From Terriglobales bacterium (GTDB taxonomy: Bacteria > Acidobacteriota > Terriglobia > Bryobacterales > Bryobacteraceae): a stretch of DNA of 64,000 bases. A program made the translations under genes and the position numbers. The DNA is taken from NCBI GenBank assembly GCA_027485675.1, contig JAIXQP010000024.1, forward strand, positions 30,404-94,403, read 5' to 3'. A model generated the notes under the pieces. The model was not told the origin of the DNA, ran no database searches, and saw nothing but the letters and a program-made list of their open reading frames with translations. Below, one piece after another: positions 21,060 through 28,698 of the stretch (positions are counted from its first letter, which is position 1; each line of letters opens with the position of its first letter).

Positions 21060-21866
21060 TTACACGAACAGATCATCGAACAACGGTTGCTCCGGGTCAA
21101 CGGCGTACCCCGAAAAGTCGGTCACCCCGGCCTCCCGCAGCACGGTTTCATCGAGCAGAAACTCCCCCGTCCGCCTGCCCGTCAGCACATGCCAAGCCGC
21201 ATCGGCCACCACCTCCGGCTTCCGCGCCCGGTCCACTGGCGCCCCCGGAATCACCTGCAGCGCCGCCGTAGCGATTATGGTCCGCGGCCACAGCGCGTTC
21301 ACCCCAATCCCCCAGGGCCGAAACTCCTCCGCCATCCCTAGCACGCAAAGGCTCATCCCGTATTTGGCTATCGAATACGCCACATGCGGCCCGAACCATC
21401 GCGGCTGCAAATCCAAGGGCGGCGAAATCATCAGCACTTGCGGATTCTCCGCCCGCCGCAGATGCGGCAGGCACGCCTGCGTGCACAAGAACGTCCCCCG
21501 CGTGTTCACCCCCATCATCAGGTCGAACCGCTTCATCGGCGTCTCCGCCGTCCCTGTCAGGCTGATCGCGCTCGCGTTATTGACGAGGATGTCGATCCCG
21601 CCGAACTCGGCCACCGCCGCCGCCACGGCTCCCCGCACCTGCTCCTCATCGCGGATATCCACGGCCAACGCCAGCGCCCGGCCCCCGGCCGCGCGGATCT
21701 CCTCCGCGGCCGTGTAGATCGTCCCCGGCAGCTTCGGATGCGGCGCCGTCGTCTTGGCGGCCACCACGATGTTTGCCCCGTCCCGCGCTGCCCGCAGCGC
21801 AATCGCCAGGCCAATGCCCCGGCTCGCCCCCGTAATGAACAATGTCTTCCCGCGTAGGTCTGGCAT
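21060..21866 (-). CDS. Short-chain dehydrogenase/reductase (HSDL2-like)
   Basis: 268 residues. The cofactor motif TGASRGIG is at residues 12-19, NNAS near 92-95, and the catalytic YSIAK near 163-167 with a Ser in MISPPLDL just before. The conserved SPPLDLQPRW and the adjacent AYSIAKYGMS are typical of HSDL2-like SDRs, which are thought to act on fatty acyl derivatives. Near the ACAD10/11-like operon, it could reduce or oxidise a keto/hydroxy acid, but that is inference. The C-terminal extension (LLDETVLREAGVTDF) is usual for the group. An internally deleted copy of this gene lies at 23983-24168. Confidence 0.93.
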   Translation of the reverse strand: MPDLRGKTLFITGASRGIGLAIALRAARDGANIVVAAKTTAPHPKLPGTIYTAAEEIRAAGGRALALAVDIRDEEQVRGAVAAAVAEFGGIDILVNNASAISLTGTAETPMKRFDLMMGVNTRGTFLCTQACLPHLRRAENPQVLMISPPLDLQPRWFGPHVAYSIAKYGMSLCVLGMAEEFRPWGIGVNALWPRTIIATAALQVIPGAPVDRARKPEVVADAAWHVLTGRRTGEFLLDETVLREAGVTDFSGYAVDPEQPLFDDLFV

Positions 21867-21894
21867 TCGCCTATCCTACTTCGGGTCAAAGGTC

Positions 21895-21922
21895 TGCGCA
21901 TGGGCACTGGGGCCCATGCGCA
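21895..21922. other. 11-bp perfect inverted repeat
   Basis: TGCGCATGGGC at 21895-21905 pairs with GCCCATGCGCA at 21912-21922 around a 6-nt loop. It lies 28 nt upstream of the SDR start and downstream of the cytochrome gene, both leftward. It could be a terminator of the cytochrome transcript (without a T run) or an operator or leader element of the SDR gene. Confidence 0.55.
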
Positions 21923-21978
21923 GGCAACGGCCAACTGCGTTAGGCTTTTATCTGGGTCCCTTTTAGAGGGTGGAAGAT

Positions 21979-22022
21979 GAGACGAAAGAGATCACTCCAG
22001 GGAAGGGCGTCTCTTTCGTCTC
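21979..22022. terminator. 13-bp perfect inverted repeat, probable terminator of the cytochrome c' gene
   Basis: GAGACGAAAGAGA at 21979-21991 pairs perfectly with TCTCTTTCGTCTC at 22010-22022, with an 18-nt loop. It begins 30 nt past the stop of the leftward cytochrome gene. No T run follows directly, so termination could be Rho-assisted or the repeat could have another role. There is no transposase or target duplication to suggest an insertion sequence. Confidence 0.5.
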
Positions 22023-22052
22023 GGCCCAAGGCGTCGCACCGCCGCAAACTCG

Positions 22053-22454
22053 TTACTTGATCTTGTAGGTCCCGTCCTCGAGCTTCTCGCGATGCGCCGC
22101 GTGGCAGCCCTTGCAAGTTGCCGCCGCCTTGCCGAACGCCGCTTTCGCCGCATCCGCGTCTTTGGCTGCCGCCGCCGCGCTCAGCGCCTTGGCCGCCGCG
22201 CCGCCGTCCTTGCTCCACTGAATCGCGTCCGCCGTCCCGCGCTCGGTCCAGAACTTCTCGCTCGTCGCGAAAACCGCTTCCATCTTCTTGGCGCCGGCGG
22301 CCACGTCGTCAAACGCCCCGGCCGCAATCGACTTGTTCAGCGGGCCGAATGTCGCTCCGGCCGCTTTCATCGACTTCTCGAATTCCTCATGATTGTCCGC
22401 GAACAATCCGGTCGCGCCCAGCGCGATCACTGCCAATACCAGAACACGCTTCAT
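22053..22454 (-). CDS. Cytochrome c' / class II cytochrome c-like protein
   Basis: 133 residues from the ATG at 22454, with GGAG 6 nt upstream; an in-frame ATG at 22466 is also present. A signal peptide covers residues 1-19. The mature part is almost all helix (Ala-rich), as expected for a four-helix bundle. The haem-binding CKGCH is at residues 114-118, close to the C terminus, followed by HREK, which is the class II pattern. It should be a periplasmic haem protein for electron transfer or gas binding. It is probably transcribed alone or with the Cys-rich gene upstream, and is followed by a strong hairpin. Confidence 0.9.
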   Translation of the reverse strand: MKRVLVLAVIALGATGLFADNHEEFEKSMKAAGATFGPLNKSIAAGAFDDVAAGAKKMEAVFATSEKFWTERGTADAIQWSKDGGAAAKALSAAAAAKDADAAKAAFGKAAATCKGCHAAHREKLEDGTYKIK

Positions 22455-22566
22455 ATCGATCTCCATATACTGCCGCCACCCCGTTCCCGGCGTGGGCTAA
22501 TGAGTTATCGTCTTCGCCGCAACCAGCGAAGGCAGGAAGCAACATCCCGCTCGAGCGATCTAGAAA

Positions 22567-22953
22567 CTACGCCGCCGGTGGCGGCCGCTCGAATAACTCG
22601 TATTGCAGTGCATGGGAAACCGGCGCCTCAGCGGCAGGAGTCTCCACCCATTCGGGAGCGTCCAGCTGTGCGGCGACCAACGGCTCCGGCGTGGCGCCGC
22701 TCGTCAACTCCAGCCGGCCAAACGGGACCAGCCCGCAGCTTCCGCCGCACCCGCTCTTGTCGCTTTGAATCCCGCGCGGCGTCCGTTTGCAGCAAGCGTG
22801 AGCCTTCTTCCGCGTGCAGCACTTCTCCACGCATTCGCCGGTCTGCCCCAGCGCAATCGCCAGCGGTGCACCTACCGATGCCGCGAAACACAGCAGCAGC
22901 AGCGCGCCCAAGGCACTCCTCAACCGGCCGATGCTGCAAAACACAAGCTCCAC
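22567..22953 (-). CDS. Cys-rich membrane-anchored or secreted protein of unknown function
   Basis: 128 residues. One hydrophobic segment near residues 10-35 could be a signal peptide or anchor. It is followed by a cysteine cluster (GECVEKCCTRKKAHACCKRT and SGCGGSCGLVPFG, about residues 40-77). The density of Cys with Lys/Arg suggests metal binding or disulfides, but no family comes to mind. The C-terminal 45 residues are Pro/Ala/Glu-rich and look disordered. It lies between the methyltransferase and the cytochrome c' gene on the same strand. Coding potential rests on the long frame and sensible signal-like N terminus; I am moderately sure it is a gene. Confidence 0.6.
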   Translation of the reverse strand: MELVFCSIGRLRSALGALLLLCFAASVGAPLAIALGQTGECVEKCCTRKKAHACCKRTPRGIQSDKSGCGGSCGLVPFGRLELTSGATPEPLVAAQLDAPEWVETPAAEAPVSHALQYELFERPPPAA

Positions 22954-22996
22954 GGTACCAGTCTAAGAATAGCCGATTCCAGCCCGGCCCTGCTGA

Positions 22997-23977
22997 CTAC
23001 CCCCGCGCCACCCCCAAAATCGAAATCGCCGACCAGCCCACCGCCCGGAAGCCCAGCACGAAGGGCCCCCCCACCCGGCTCTTCCACCGCCACCGCGCCA
23101 TCGCCACTCCCAACGGCGGCAGCGCCCCCGCCTCCGGCAGCAGCGCGTCCGCCTGCGTCAGGCTCCGCCCCGCCCATCGAGTCTTCAAGATTCCTCGCAG
23201 CCCCACCTGCGCGAACTCCCGCCCGTCCGGTGCCGGATACTCGGTCCTGACGTCCCGGTAACCCACCTGCCGCAACGCCCGCTCTAAACTCTCCCGCGTC
23301 CACCGTGTCAAATGGTTCGGCGGCAAATCCGCCAGGTCCCGCTCTCCGCCCAACCGCGTCCAACGCTTCGGACTCGGCACGGAAATCACCAGCGGAGCCC
23401 CGGGAAACCGTCCCCGCAACTCGTTCAGAAACGAAACCGGATCCGGCAGATGCTCCAGCACCTCAAACAGCGTCACCGCCCGCGGCTCCGGCCAATCCGC
23501 CGGATAGGCATCCACGTTCGCTGTCGCACACCGAAACCCCTTCTCCCGCAGCACGGCCACGTTCTGCTCCCCCACGTCCAACCCGTGCATTGTCCATCCC
23601 CGCCGCCGTCCGCACTCCAAAAACCATCCCGTCCCGCAGCCGATATCCAACACCGGCGACCCCGCCGCCAACTCTCCTTCCAATACCGCCAACGCCCGCC
23701 GCTGCGCCGCGCTGATCAACCACTCGGCCTCCTCCCCCTCCGCCGACATCTCCCGCGCCCACTGCACGCTCGGTACGTACGCCGCCTCCGTCCCTTCATC
23801 CTCCGAGTAAGCCCGCCGGTACGCCGCCTCGTCGTACCGCAGCGGATCGGCGAACTGCAGTGTGCACTGCTCGCACTCCATGCCCTGGAACTCTCCGAAA
23901 CTCTCCACCTCGCGCACAAACTCTGGCGAGTGGCAAACCGGACACGGCTCTTTTGCAGTAGCGATCATCGCACCCAT
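22997..23977 (-). CDS. Class I SAM-dependent methyltransferase with N-terminal zinc ribbon
   Basis: 326 residues. A CPVC pair at residues 12-15 and a CEQC pair near 34-37 form a small zinc ribbon. The methyltransferase core starts with VLDIGCGTGWFLE (near residue 108), and the acidic residue of motif II is in HGLDVGEQN. TLFEVLEHLPDPVSFLNEL follows, typical of the UbiE/Methyltransf-23-like group. These proteins often methylate sugars or small molecules; the substrate is unknown. A hydrophobic C-terminal segment (VLGFRAVGWSAISILG) could associate with the membrane. It starts just 6 nt downstream of an SDR remnant and is on the same strand as the PEP-CTERM gene. Confidence 0.92.
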   Translation of the reverse strand: MGAMIATAKEPCPVCHSPEFVREVESFGEFQGMECEQCTLQFADPLRYDEAAYRRAYSEDEGTEAAYVPSVQWAREMSAEGEEAEWLISAAQRRALAVLEGELAAGSPVLDIGCGTGWFLECGRRRGWTMHGLDVGEQNVAVLREKGFRCATANVDAYPADWPEPRAVTLFEVLEHLPDPVSFLNELRGRFPGAPLVISVPSPKRWTRLGGERDLADLPPNHLTRWTRESLERALRQVGYRDVRTEYPAPDGREFAQVGLRGILKTRWAGRSLTQADALLPEAGALPPLGVAMARWRWKSRVGGPFVLGFRAVGWSAISILGVARG

Positions 23978-23982
23978 AGTCG

Positions 23983-24168
23983 CTACTCGCCGCCAAAACT
24001 CTCAGCCCGATGGTCCCGGTTGGCGCTGGAATCGCACCATCGCGGCTGCAAATCGAGGGGCGGCGGTACCATCAGCACCCGCGGATTCTCCGCCCGCAGC
24101 GCAATCGCCAGGCCAATTCCCCGGCTCGCCCCCGTAAGCAACAGCGTCCTCCCTGCTAAATTCGCCAT
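23983..24168 (-). pseudogene. Internally deleted copy of the SDR gene
   Basis: The minus-strand frame starting at 24168 reads MANLAGRTLLLTGASRGIGLAI and then jumps directly to ENPRVLMVPPPLDLQPRW, while the intact SDR at 21060-21866 has about 100 extra residues between these two segments (compare ENPQVLMISPPLDLQPRW). The cofactor motif is kept, but the catalytic Tyr/Lys and most of the fold are gone, so it cannot be an active SDR. The upstream bases (CGCCTATC next to the ATG) also match the intact gene, so promoter-proximal DNA was copied too. The tail beyond the Trp is unrelated. The first 13 bases overlap the end of the PEP-CTERM gene. A frame through 23983 is still open. Confidence 0.85.
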
Positions 24169-24749
24169 CCGCCTATCGCACGCCGCCACATCGCCAGCGC
24201 AACCACCGCCACGGCCACCCCCACGCCAGTCGCCGGCTCCGGCACCCCCGTTGAGTTCACGGCGTCCAACGCCACCTCATAAAGCAAAGTATTGAATCCG
24301 GAATCGTAAAGCTGAAACGCAAACTGGTCAGGCGATTGCCCCGCCACCCCATCCGAGAGCAGCGCTAGATCAAACGCGAACTCCGTCCCCGCCGTAAATC
24401 CCTGCGTGTAAATCGCCTGGGTGGAATAGGGCGCCTGCCCCAGCCGATCCACAATCATCGTCAGCGTTCCGCCCGGCTGCCAGATGCTCGTCGGCAACGG
24501 TCCAATCGTGTAAAAGCCATTCACCAGATCCTGCGCCGTCGGCCCCACTCCCAGGCCTCCCCCCAGCCGGAAACGCCACAGCTCCGCCACCGTCCCCGCG
24601 GCAACTCCGCTGCTATTCAACTGAAACGCCGCCACGTACTGCGCCCCCACCGTAAACACCGAACCGTCCAGCAGCGTCGTCGAATTGTCTAACTCAATGG
24701 TGACCGCCGGGGCCACCGAAACCAGCAAAAAGAAAGCGAATAACTTCAT
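24156..24749 (-). CDS. PEP-CTERM-sorted exported protein
   Basis: 197 residues. A short signal peptide is at residues 1-15 (KLFAFFLLVSVAPA). The mature part is strand-rich with no enzyme motif. The C terminus has a PEP-CTERM sorting signal: VPEPATG, a transmembrane run (VGVAVAVVALAMW) and a basic end RRAIGGWRI. Such proteins are processed by an exosortase and displayed or released with exopolysaccharide; no exosortase is encoded in this window. The start overlaps the stop of the receiver protein gene (ATGA), so translation is coupled to a response regulator. It may be a secreted structural or biofilm protein. Confidence 0.87.
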   Translation of the reverse strand: MKLFAFFLLVSVAPAVTIELDNSTTLLDGSVFTVGAQYVAAFQLNSSGVAAGTVAELWRFRLGGGLGVGPTAQDLVNGFYTIGPLPTSIWQPGGTLTMIVDRLGQAPYSTQAIYTQGFTAGTEFAFDLALLSDGVAGQSPDQFAFQLYDSGFNTLLYEVALDAVNSTGVPEPATGVGVAVAVVALAMWRRAIGGWRI

Positions 24750-25105
24750 GATTGTATACTCCGTAAACTAGGAATCAACTGCGTCACGGCATGCTCCTTC
24801 CGGATATATCCGCGCACCCCCGCCAGCCATGCGTGCCGCTCCAACTCCGGATCGTCGTGCATCGTCAAAATGACCACCCGGCATCCCAACTCCTCCTGCT
24901 GCGCCGCCCGCGCCACCGAAAGCCCGTCCATTCCCGGCATCGCAATATCCAACACCGCTACATCCAGCCGCTCGGACCGCAGCAGCTCCAATGCCGTCTC
25001 TCCGTCAGCGCACTCTTCCACCACGCGCAGGTCCTCCGTCGTCGCCAGCAACTGCCGCACGCTCCGTCGAAAGCCCTCGTGATCATCGGCAAGCAGAACC
25101 CGCAT
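24746..25105 (-). CDS. Single-domain response regulator (receiver only)
   Basis: 119 residues from the ATG at 25105; a longer frame to 25153 lacks support. It is a complete CheY-like receiver: acidic pair DD at residues 7-8, phospho-acceptor Asp53 in VLDIAMPGMDG, Thr in VVILTMHDD and Lys in GYIRKEHAV. There is no output domain; the frame ends at once in the start of the PEP-CTERM gene. The closely related NarL-type regulator and a propeller sensor kinase lie upstream on the same strand, so it probably receives phosphate from that kinase or competes with the full regulator. A gap of 74 nt separates it from the NarL-type gene. Confidence 0.88.
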   Translation of the reverse strand: MRVLLADDHEGFRRSVRQLLATTEDLRVVEECADGETALELLRSERLDVAVLDIAMPGMDGLSVARAAQQEELGCRVVILTMHDDPELERHAWLAGVRGYIRKEHAVTQLIPSLRSIQS

Positions 25106-25179
25106 CAGCTCACTCAGTATGCCGCCGCCAACCACCCTAGGGAATAGCGACAACCCCGGATCAGCCTAAGTAGTTCTAC

Positions 25180-25836
25180 TCAATCGAGCGTCGACCGGTT
25201 CTCCAAGGCAAACCGCAGCAGCGCATGCGACCCGTGCAGCGTCAACTTCTGACAAATATTCGCCCGGTGGTTCTCCACCGTCCGCGGACTCACGAACAGC
25301 GCCGCCGCAATCTCCTTGTTCGTCTGGTAATCGGCGATCAACTGCAGCACCCGCCGTTCGGTCGGCGTCAGCGCCGCCAGCCCCGGATTCTGCCGGGCCA
25401 CTGCGCTGGCCCGCCGGTTCCGGTTCAACAGATACACCGAAATCGCCGGACTAATGAAATACTGCCCCGCCGCCACCGCCCGGATGGAGCCGGCGATGTC
25501 CTGCACGGCGCTGTCTTTCAGAATGAAAGCCTGGACGTTCCGATTCATCGCCTCGTTGAACAGGTCCTCGTCCTTGTGCATGGTCAGGATCACGATTCCC
25601 GTCGGCAGGCTCTCCTGCTGTAACGCCTTCACCACGGCGAATCCATCCAGTTTCGGCATGTCGATGTCGAGCACGGCCACCTTCGGCTTCAGCCGCCGGA
25701 TCTGCTCCAAGGCGGCGACTCCGTCCTCCGCCTCTGCCACAATCGTCAGCCCGGGTTCGGCTTCAATCACTTGTCGCAGACCGCGGCGGAACACGGGATG
25801 GTCATCGGCAATGACAATACTAATTGGCGCGGTCAA
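25180..25836 (-). CDS. NarL/FixJ-type LuxR-family response regulator
   Basis: 218 residues. The receiver domain spans 1-120 with DD at 11-12 and Asp57 in VAVLDIDMPKLDG. A LuxR-type helix-turn-helix occupies about 150-215 (LTPTERRVLQLIADYQTNKEIAAAL, shown by LTPTERRVLQL and then VSPRTVENHRANI). It should bind DNA when phosphorylated. Its start overlaps the stop of the sensor kinase gene by 17 nt, so the pair is cotranscribed and coupled. The likely partner kinase is the propeller protein upstream. Targets are unknown; the following receiver and PEP-CTERM genes are candidates. Confidence 0.95.
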   Translation of the reverse strand: MTAPISIVIADDHPVFRRGLRQVIEAEPGLTIVAEAEDGVAALEQIRRLKPKVAVLDIDMPKLDGFAVVKALQQESLPTGIVILTMHKDEDLFNEAMNRNVQAFILKDSAVQDIAGSIRAVAAGQYFISPAISVYLLNRNRRASAVARQNPGLAALTPTERRVLQLIADYQTNKEIAAALFVSPRTVENHRANICQKLTLHGSHALLRFALENRSTLD

Positions 25837-28630
25837 TTTCTACGATTATAGCCGTGCCTCCCCCCGGGGCCGCCTCCACGTGGTAGTTCGCCCGCAGGAT
25901 CCGAGCCCGCTCCGCCAAGCTCGATAAGCCCAGGCCGGACTGGCCCTTCGTTGCCGGGTCGAACCCCACTCCGTTGTCCCGGATCACGAGCCGGAATCCG
26001 GGTCCCGTTCGTTCCAGCGTTACGGCCGCCTCTGTCGCCTGCGAGTGCTTTAGGACGTTGTTCACCGCCTCCTGCACGATGCGGTAGATGTGGATCTCGT
26101 CCTCTTTGGCCAGCACGTCTTCCAATCGCTCCAACGCCGCCGTGAACTGGATGCCGGAAGCGGCTTTCGCCCGCTTCACCATCGCATTCAATGCACTCGC
26201 CAGCCCCAACCTCTCCAGTTGCTGCGGCCGCAGATTGGTGGCAATCTCCCGCACCTCATCAATCGCCAGCGACGCCGTGTCCGCAATCTCCTGCAAATGC
26301 GTCTCCGCTCCTCCCGCCGGCTGCCCCAGTCCCAGCAGCGCGTGATTCCGGATCACAATCAGGTTCTGCCCCAAACTATCGTGCAACTCCGCCGCGATTT
26401 TCTTCCGTTCCGCCTCCTGGGAATCCAGCAGTAACCGCGAGAAAGCCTCCTGCGCCGCCTGCGCCCGCCGGAACCGCCGCACCCGCGCCCGGTAGGCCAT
26501 CGCCAACCCGGTCCCCAGCAGCCCCGTCAGGCCCAGCCGGAACCACCACGTCTCCCACGGCGGTGCTTCGATCGTCAATCCAATGGTGGCCTCCTGCGCG
26601 CCCCATATCCCGTCCGCATTCGTCGCCCGCACGCGGAACTTGTAACTCCCCGCGTTCAGATTCGTGTAAGTGGCCACCCGCTCGCTCGTATATCGCCATT
26701 CGGAATCGAAACCTTCGAGTAAGTAGGCGTAGCGTAACTCCCGCGGCGCCGCGTAATCAAGCGCCGCGTATTCAAACGCCAGCATGGGATCCCGCCAGGA
26801 AAGCTCCACCGCCCTCGCCGGGTCAAACTCCGCCACCCTCCGCCCCAGCTTCTGAAACGCCGTCAGCACTACCGGGGGCTGATAGGTCCGGTCCGCCAGC
26901 TCTTGCGGCACCAGCCGGCTGAACCCGTTGATCCCGCCAAAGTAAAGATGTCCCGTTCCCCGAGCAACATGCGCCGCCGCCCCGTTGAACTCGTTCTCCT
27001 GCAGCCCGTGGTTCACGGTGTAGTTGTGAAACGACCGCCGCGCCGGGTCGAACCGCGACAATCCCAGGTTCGTCGAAATCCAGATCTCCCCGTTCTGCCC
27101 CGGTAACAGCGCGTTGATCGTATCGTTCGGTAGCCCCTCGAGCGTCGAAAACCGGACGGCGCCCCGCCCGCGGTCGAACAGGTTCAACCCCGTCGTCGTT
27201 CCCACCCACAGCCGGCCCTCCGGCGCCGCCAGCAACGTATAAATCGCGTTGCCGGAAAGGGATGCGGGGTCCCCGGGCGCGTGCACAAAGTGGCGGAACC
27301 GCCCGCTCGCCGGGTCGAACAGATCCAGGCCGAATTGCCTCGTCCCCACCCAAACCGTCCCATCGCCGTTTACCACCAGCGCCCGGATGTCGTTCCCCCC
27401 GAGAGAACTCCCATCCGCTGCATCGTGCCGGTAGCTCCGCATCTCCCCCGTCGTCCCGTCCAGGAAGTGCAGCCCGTTTCGCGACCCGATCCACAGCCCC
27501 TTTTCCGCCGCCTGCAGCGCGAAAATCGTCTCGCCGCGCAGCCACCCCCGCCGCCGTCTCACCCCCGGCACGAACTCCACCAAACCCGTCGAGGTCCCCA
27601 GCCACAGCGTCCCGCCCGCTCCCGGTTGAATCGCGTACACCACCCCCTCCGTCCACACCGGCGCAAACTCCCCCGTCATCGCGTCTTGCCGGTCCAGCCC
27701 GCCGTCCGTTCCAATCCACAATCCGCCGTCCGCCGCCTCAAAAAACGAGCGCACAATGCTGTTACTCAGCCCCTTCCGGAACGAAGCGAACCGCCGCCGC
27801 ACCGGGCTCAACCGGTTCAGCCCACGCTGCGCTCCCACCCATAACGTCCCGGACCGGTCCAGCAGCAGCGACCGGATATCGGAGTCCGAAAGGGTCGTCA
27901 ACTCGGCGGGATCATGCCGGTAGACGGTCGTTTCCCCGTTCGGACGCGTTCGCCGCAAGCCCTTCGGCGTGGCCTCCCACCGTTCCCCCGCCGCGTCCGT
28001 CAACGCCTGCGGGCAAACCTGGCATGGCGGAGCCCCGTCGGCCAGCGGTTCGCTTCGCCCGCTGGCCGGGTCGAACTCCCATGCCTTCCCGCTCCGCTCT
28101 ACCACCGTCAAGCGGCCTCCCGTCCCGTCGCGCAGGCCCACGATATCCACCCCCGGCATCGCGAACGCCTCGAACTTCGCACCGTCCCACCGGTACAACT
28201 TGCCGAACTGCGTCGCCGCCCACATCCTTCCCGCCCTATCCCGGTGCAAAGCGCTCGTGTTCCTGTCCGCCAAGGCATACCGCCGGAATCGACGCTCCCC
28301 CGGCGCCCGCACCGCCACTCCGCCCCCCGTCGTCGCTACCCACAGTCTCCCCTCCCGGTCCTCCGCCAAGGCCGCAATCGAGTTGTTCGGCAACGACCCC
28401 TCGTCCGCCGCCGAGTGCCGGAAGACTTGGAACTGGTGCCCGTCGTACCGGTTCAGTCCGTCTTGCGTTCCGAACCACAGAAACCCTTCCCGGTCCTGCA
28501 GCATGCAGCGAATGCTGACCTGCGAAAGTCCGTCCGCCAGGCTGAACCGCTCAAACTGCAACGGGGGCGGCGGCGCGCCCAGCGCCATCGCACCAACCCA
28601 AACCATCAAGAGGGGAACCGAACGAGGCAA
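25820..28630 (-). CDS. Two-component beta-propeller sensor histidine kinase
   Basis: 936 residues. A signal-like N terminus (residues 1-18) is followed by many propeller repeats (for example GLPNDTINALLPGQNGEIWI and DREGRLWVATTGGGV), which form the periplasmic sensor, then a Y_Y_Y domain near 600-680 (YTNLNAGSYKFRVRATNADG). A membrane helix lies near residues 690-715, the HisKA_3 dimerisation helix carries His750 in AAELHDSLGQN, and a HATPase domain follows with the N box and DNGVGFDP and GLGLSSLAERA. This is a hybrid-less version of the acidobacterial/Bacteroides propeller kinases that sense polysaccharides or similar ligands. It is coupled to the NarL-type regulator downstream (17-nt overlap). 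Confidence 0.93.
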   Translation of the reverse strand: MPRSVPLLMVWVGAMALGAPPPPLQFERFSLADGLSQVSIRCMLQDREGFLWFGTQDGLNRYDGHQFQVFRHSAADEGSLPNNSIAALAEDREGRLWVATTGGGVAVRAPGERRFRRYALADRNTSALHRDRAGRMWAATQFGKLYRWDGAKFEAFAMPGVDIVGLRDGTGGRLTVVERSGKAWEFDPASGRSEPLADGAPPCQVCPQALTDAAGERWEATPKGLRRTRPNGETTVYRHDPAELTTLSDSDIRSLLLDRSGTLWVGAQRGLNRLSPVRRRFASFRKGLSNSIVRSFFEAADGGLWIGTDGGLDRQDAMTGEFAPVWTEGVVYAIQPGAGGTLWLGTSTGLVEFVPGVRRRRGWLRGETIFALQAAEKGLWIGSRNGLHFLDGTTGEMRSYRHDAADGSSLGGNDIRALVVNGDGTVWVGTRQFGLDLFDPASGRFRHFVHAPGDPASLSGNAIYTLLAAPEGRLWVGTTTGLNLFDRGRGAVRFSTLEGLPNDTINALLPGQNGEIWISTNLGLSRFDPARRSFHNYTVNHGLQENEFNGAAAHVARGTGHLYFGGINGFSRLVPQELADRTYQPPVVLTAFQKLGRRVAEFDPARAVELSWRDPMLAFEYAALDYAAPRELRYAYLLEGFDSEWRYTSERVATYTNLNAGSYKFRVRATNADGIWGAQEATIGLTIEAPPWETWWFRLGLTGLLGTGLAMAYRARVRRFRRAQAAQEAFSRLLLDSQEAERKKIAAELHDSLGQNLIVIRNHALLGLGQPAGGAETHLQEIADTASLAIDEVREIATNLRPQQLERLGLASALNAMVKRAKAASGIQFTAALERLEDVLAKEDEIHIYRIVQEAVNNVLKHSQATEAAVTLERTGPGFRLVIRDNGVGFDPATKGQSGLGLSSLAERARILRANYHVEAAPGGGTAIIVEIDRAN

Positions 28631-28698
28631 TCCCGCTCAGTGTATCGTGTCGTCCCCAAGGAAGAGCAACCACCTCGGCCTGCCCGCCCCCAACTTGC

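Noticed and set aside
21979..22022. Inverted repeats as insertion-sequence ends
   Set aside because: No transposase frame lies between or beside them, and no target-site duplication is seen.
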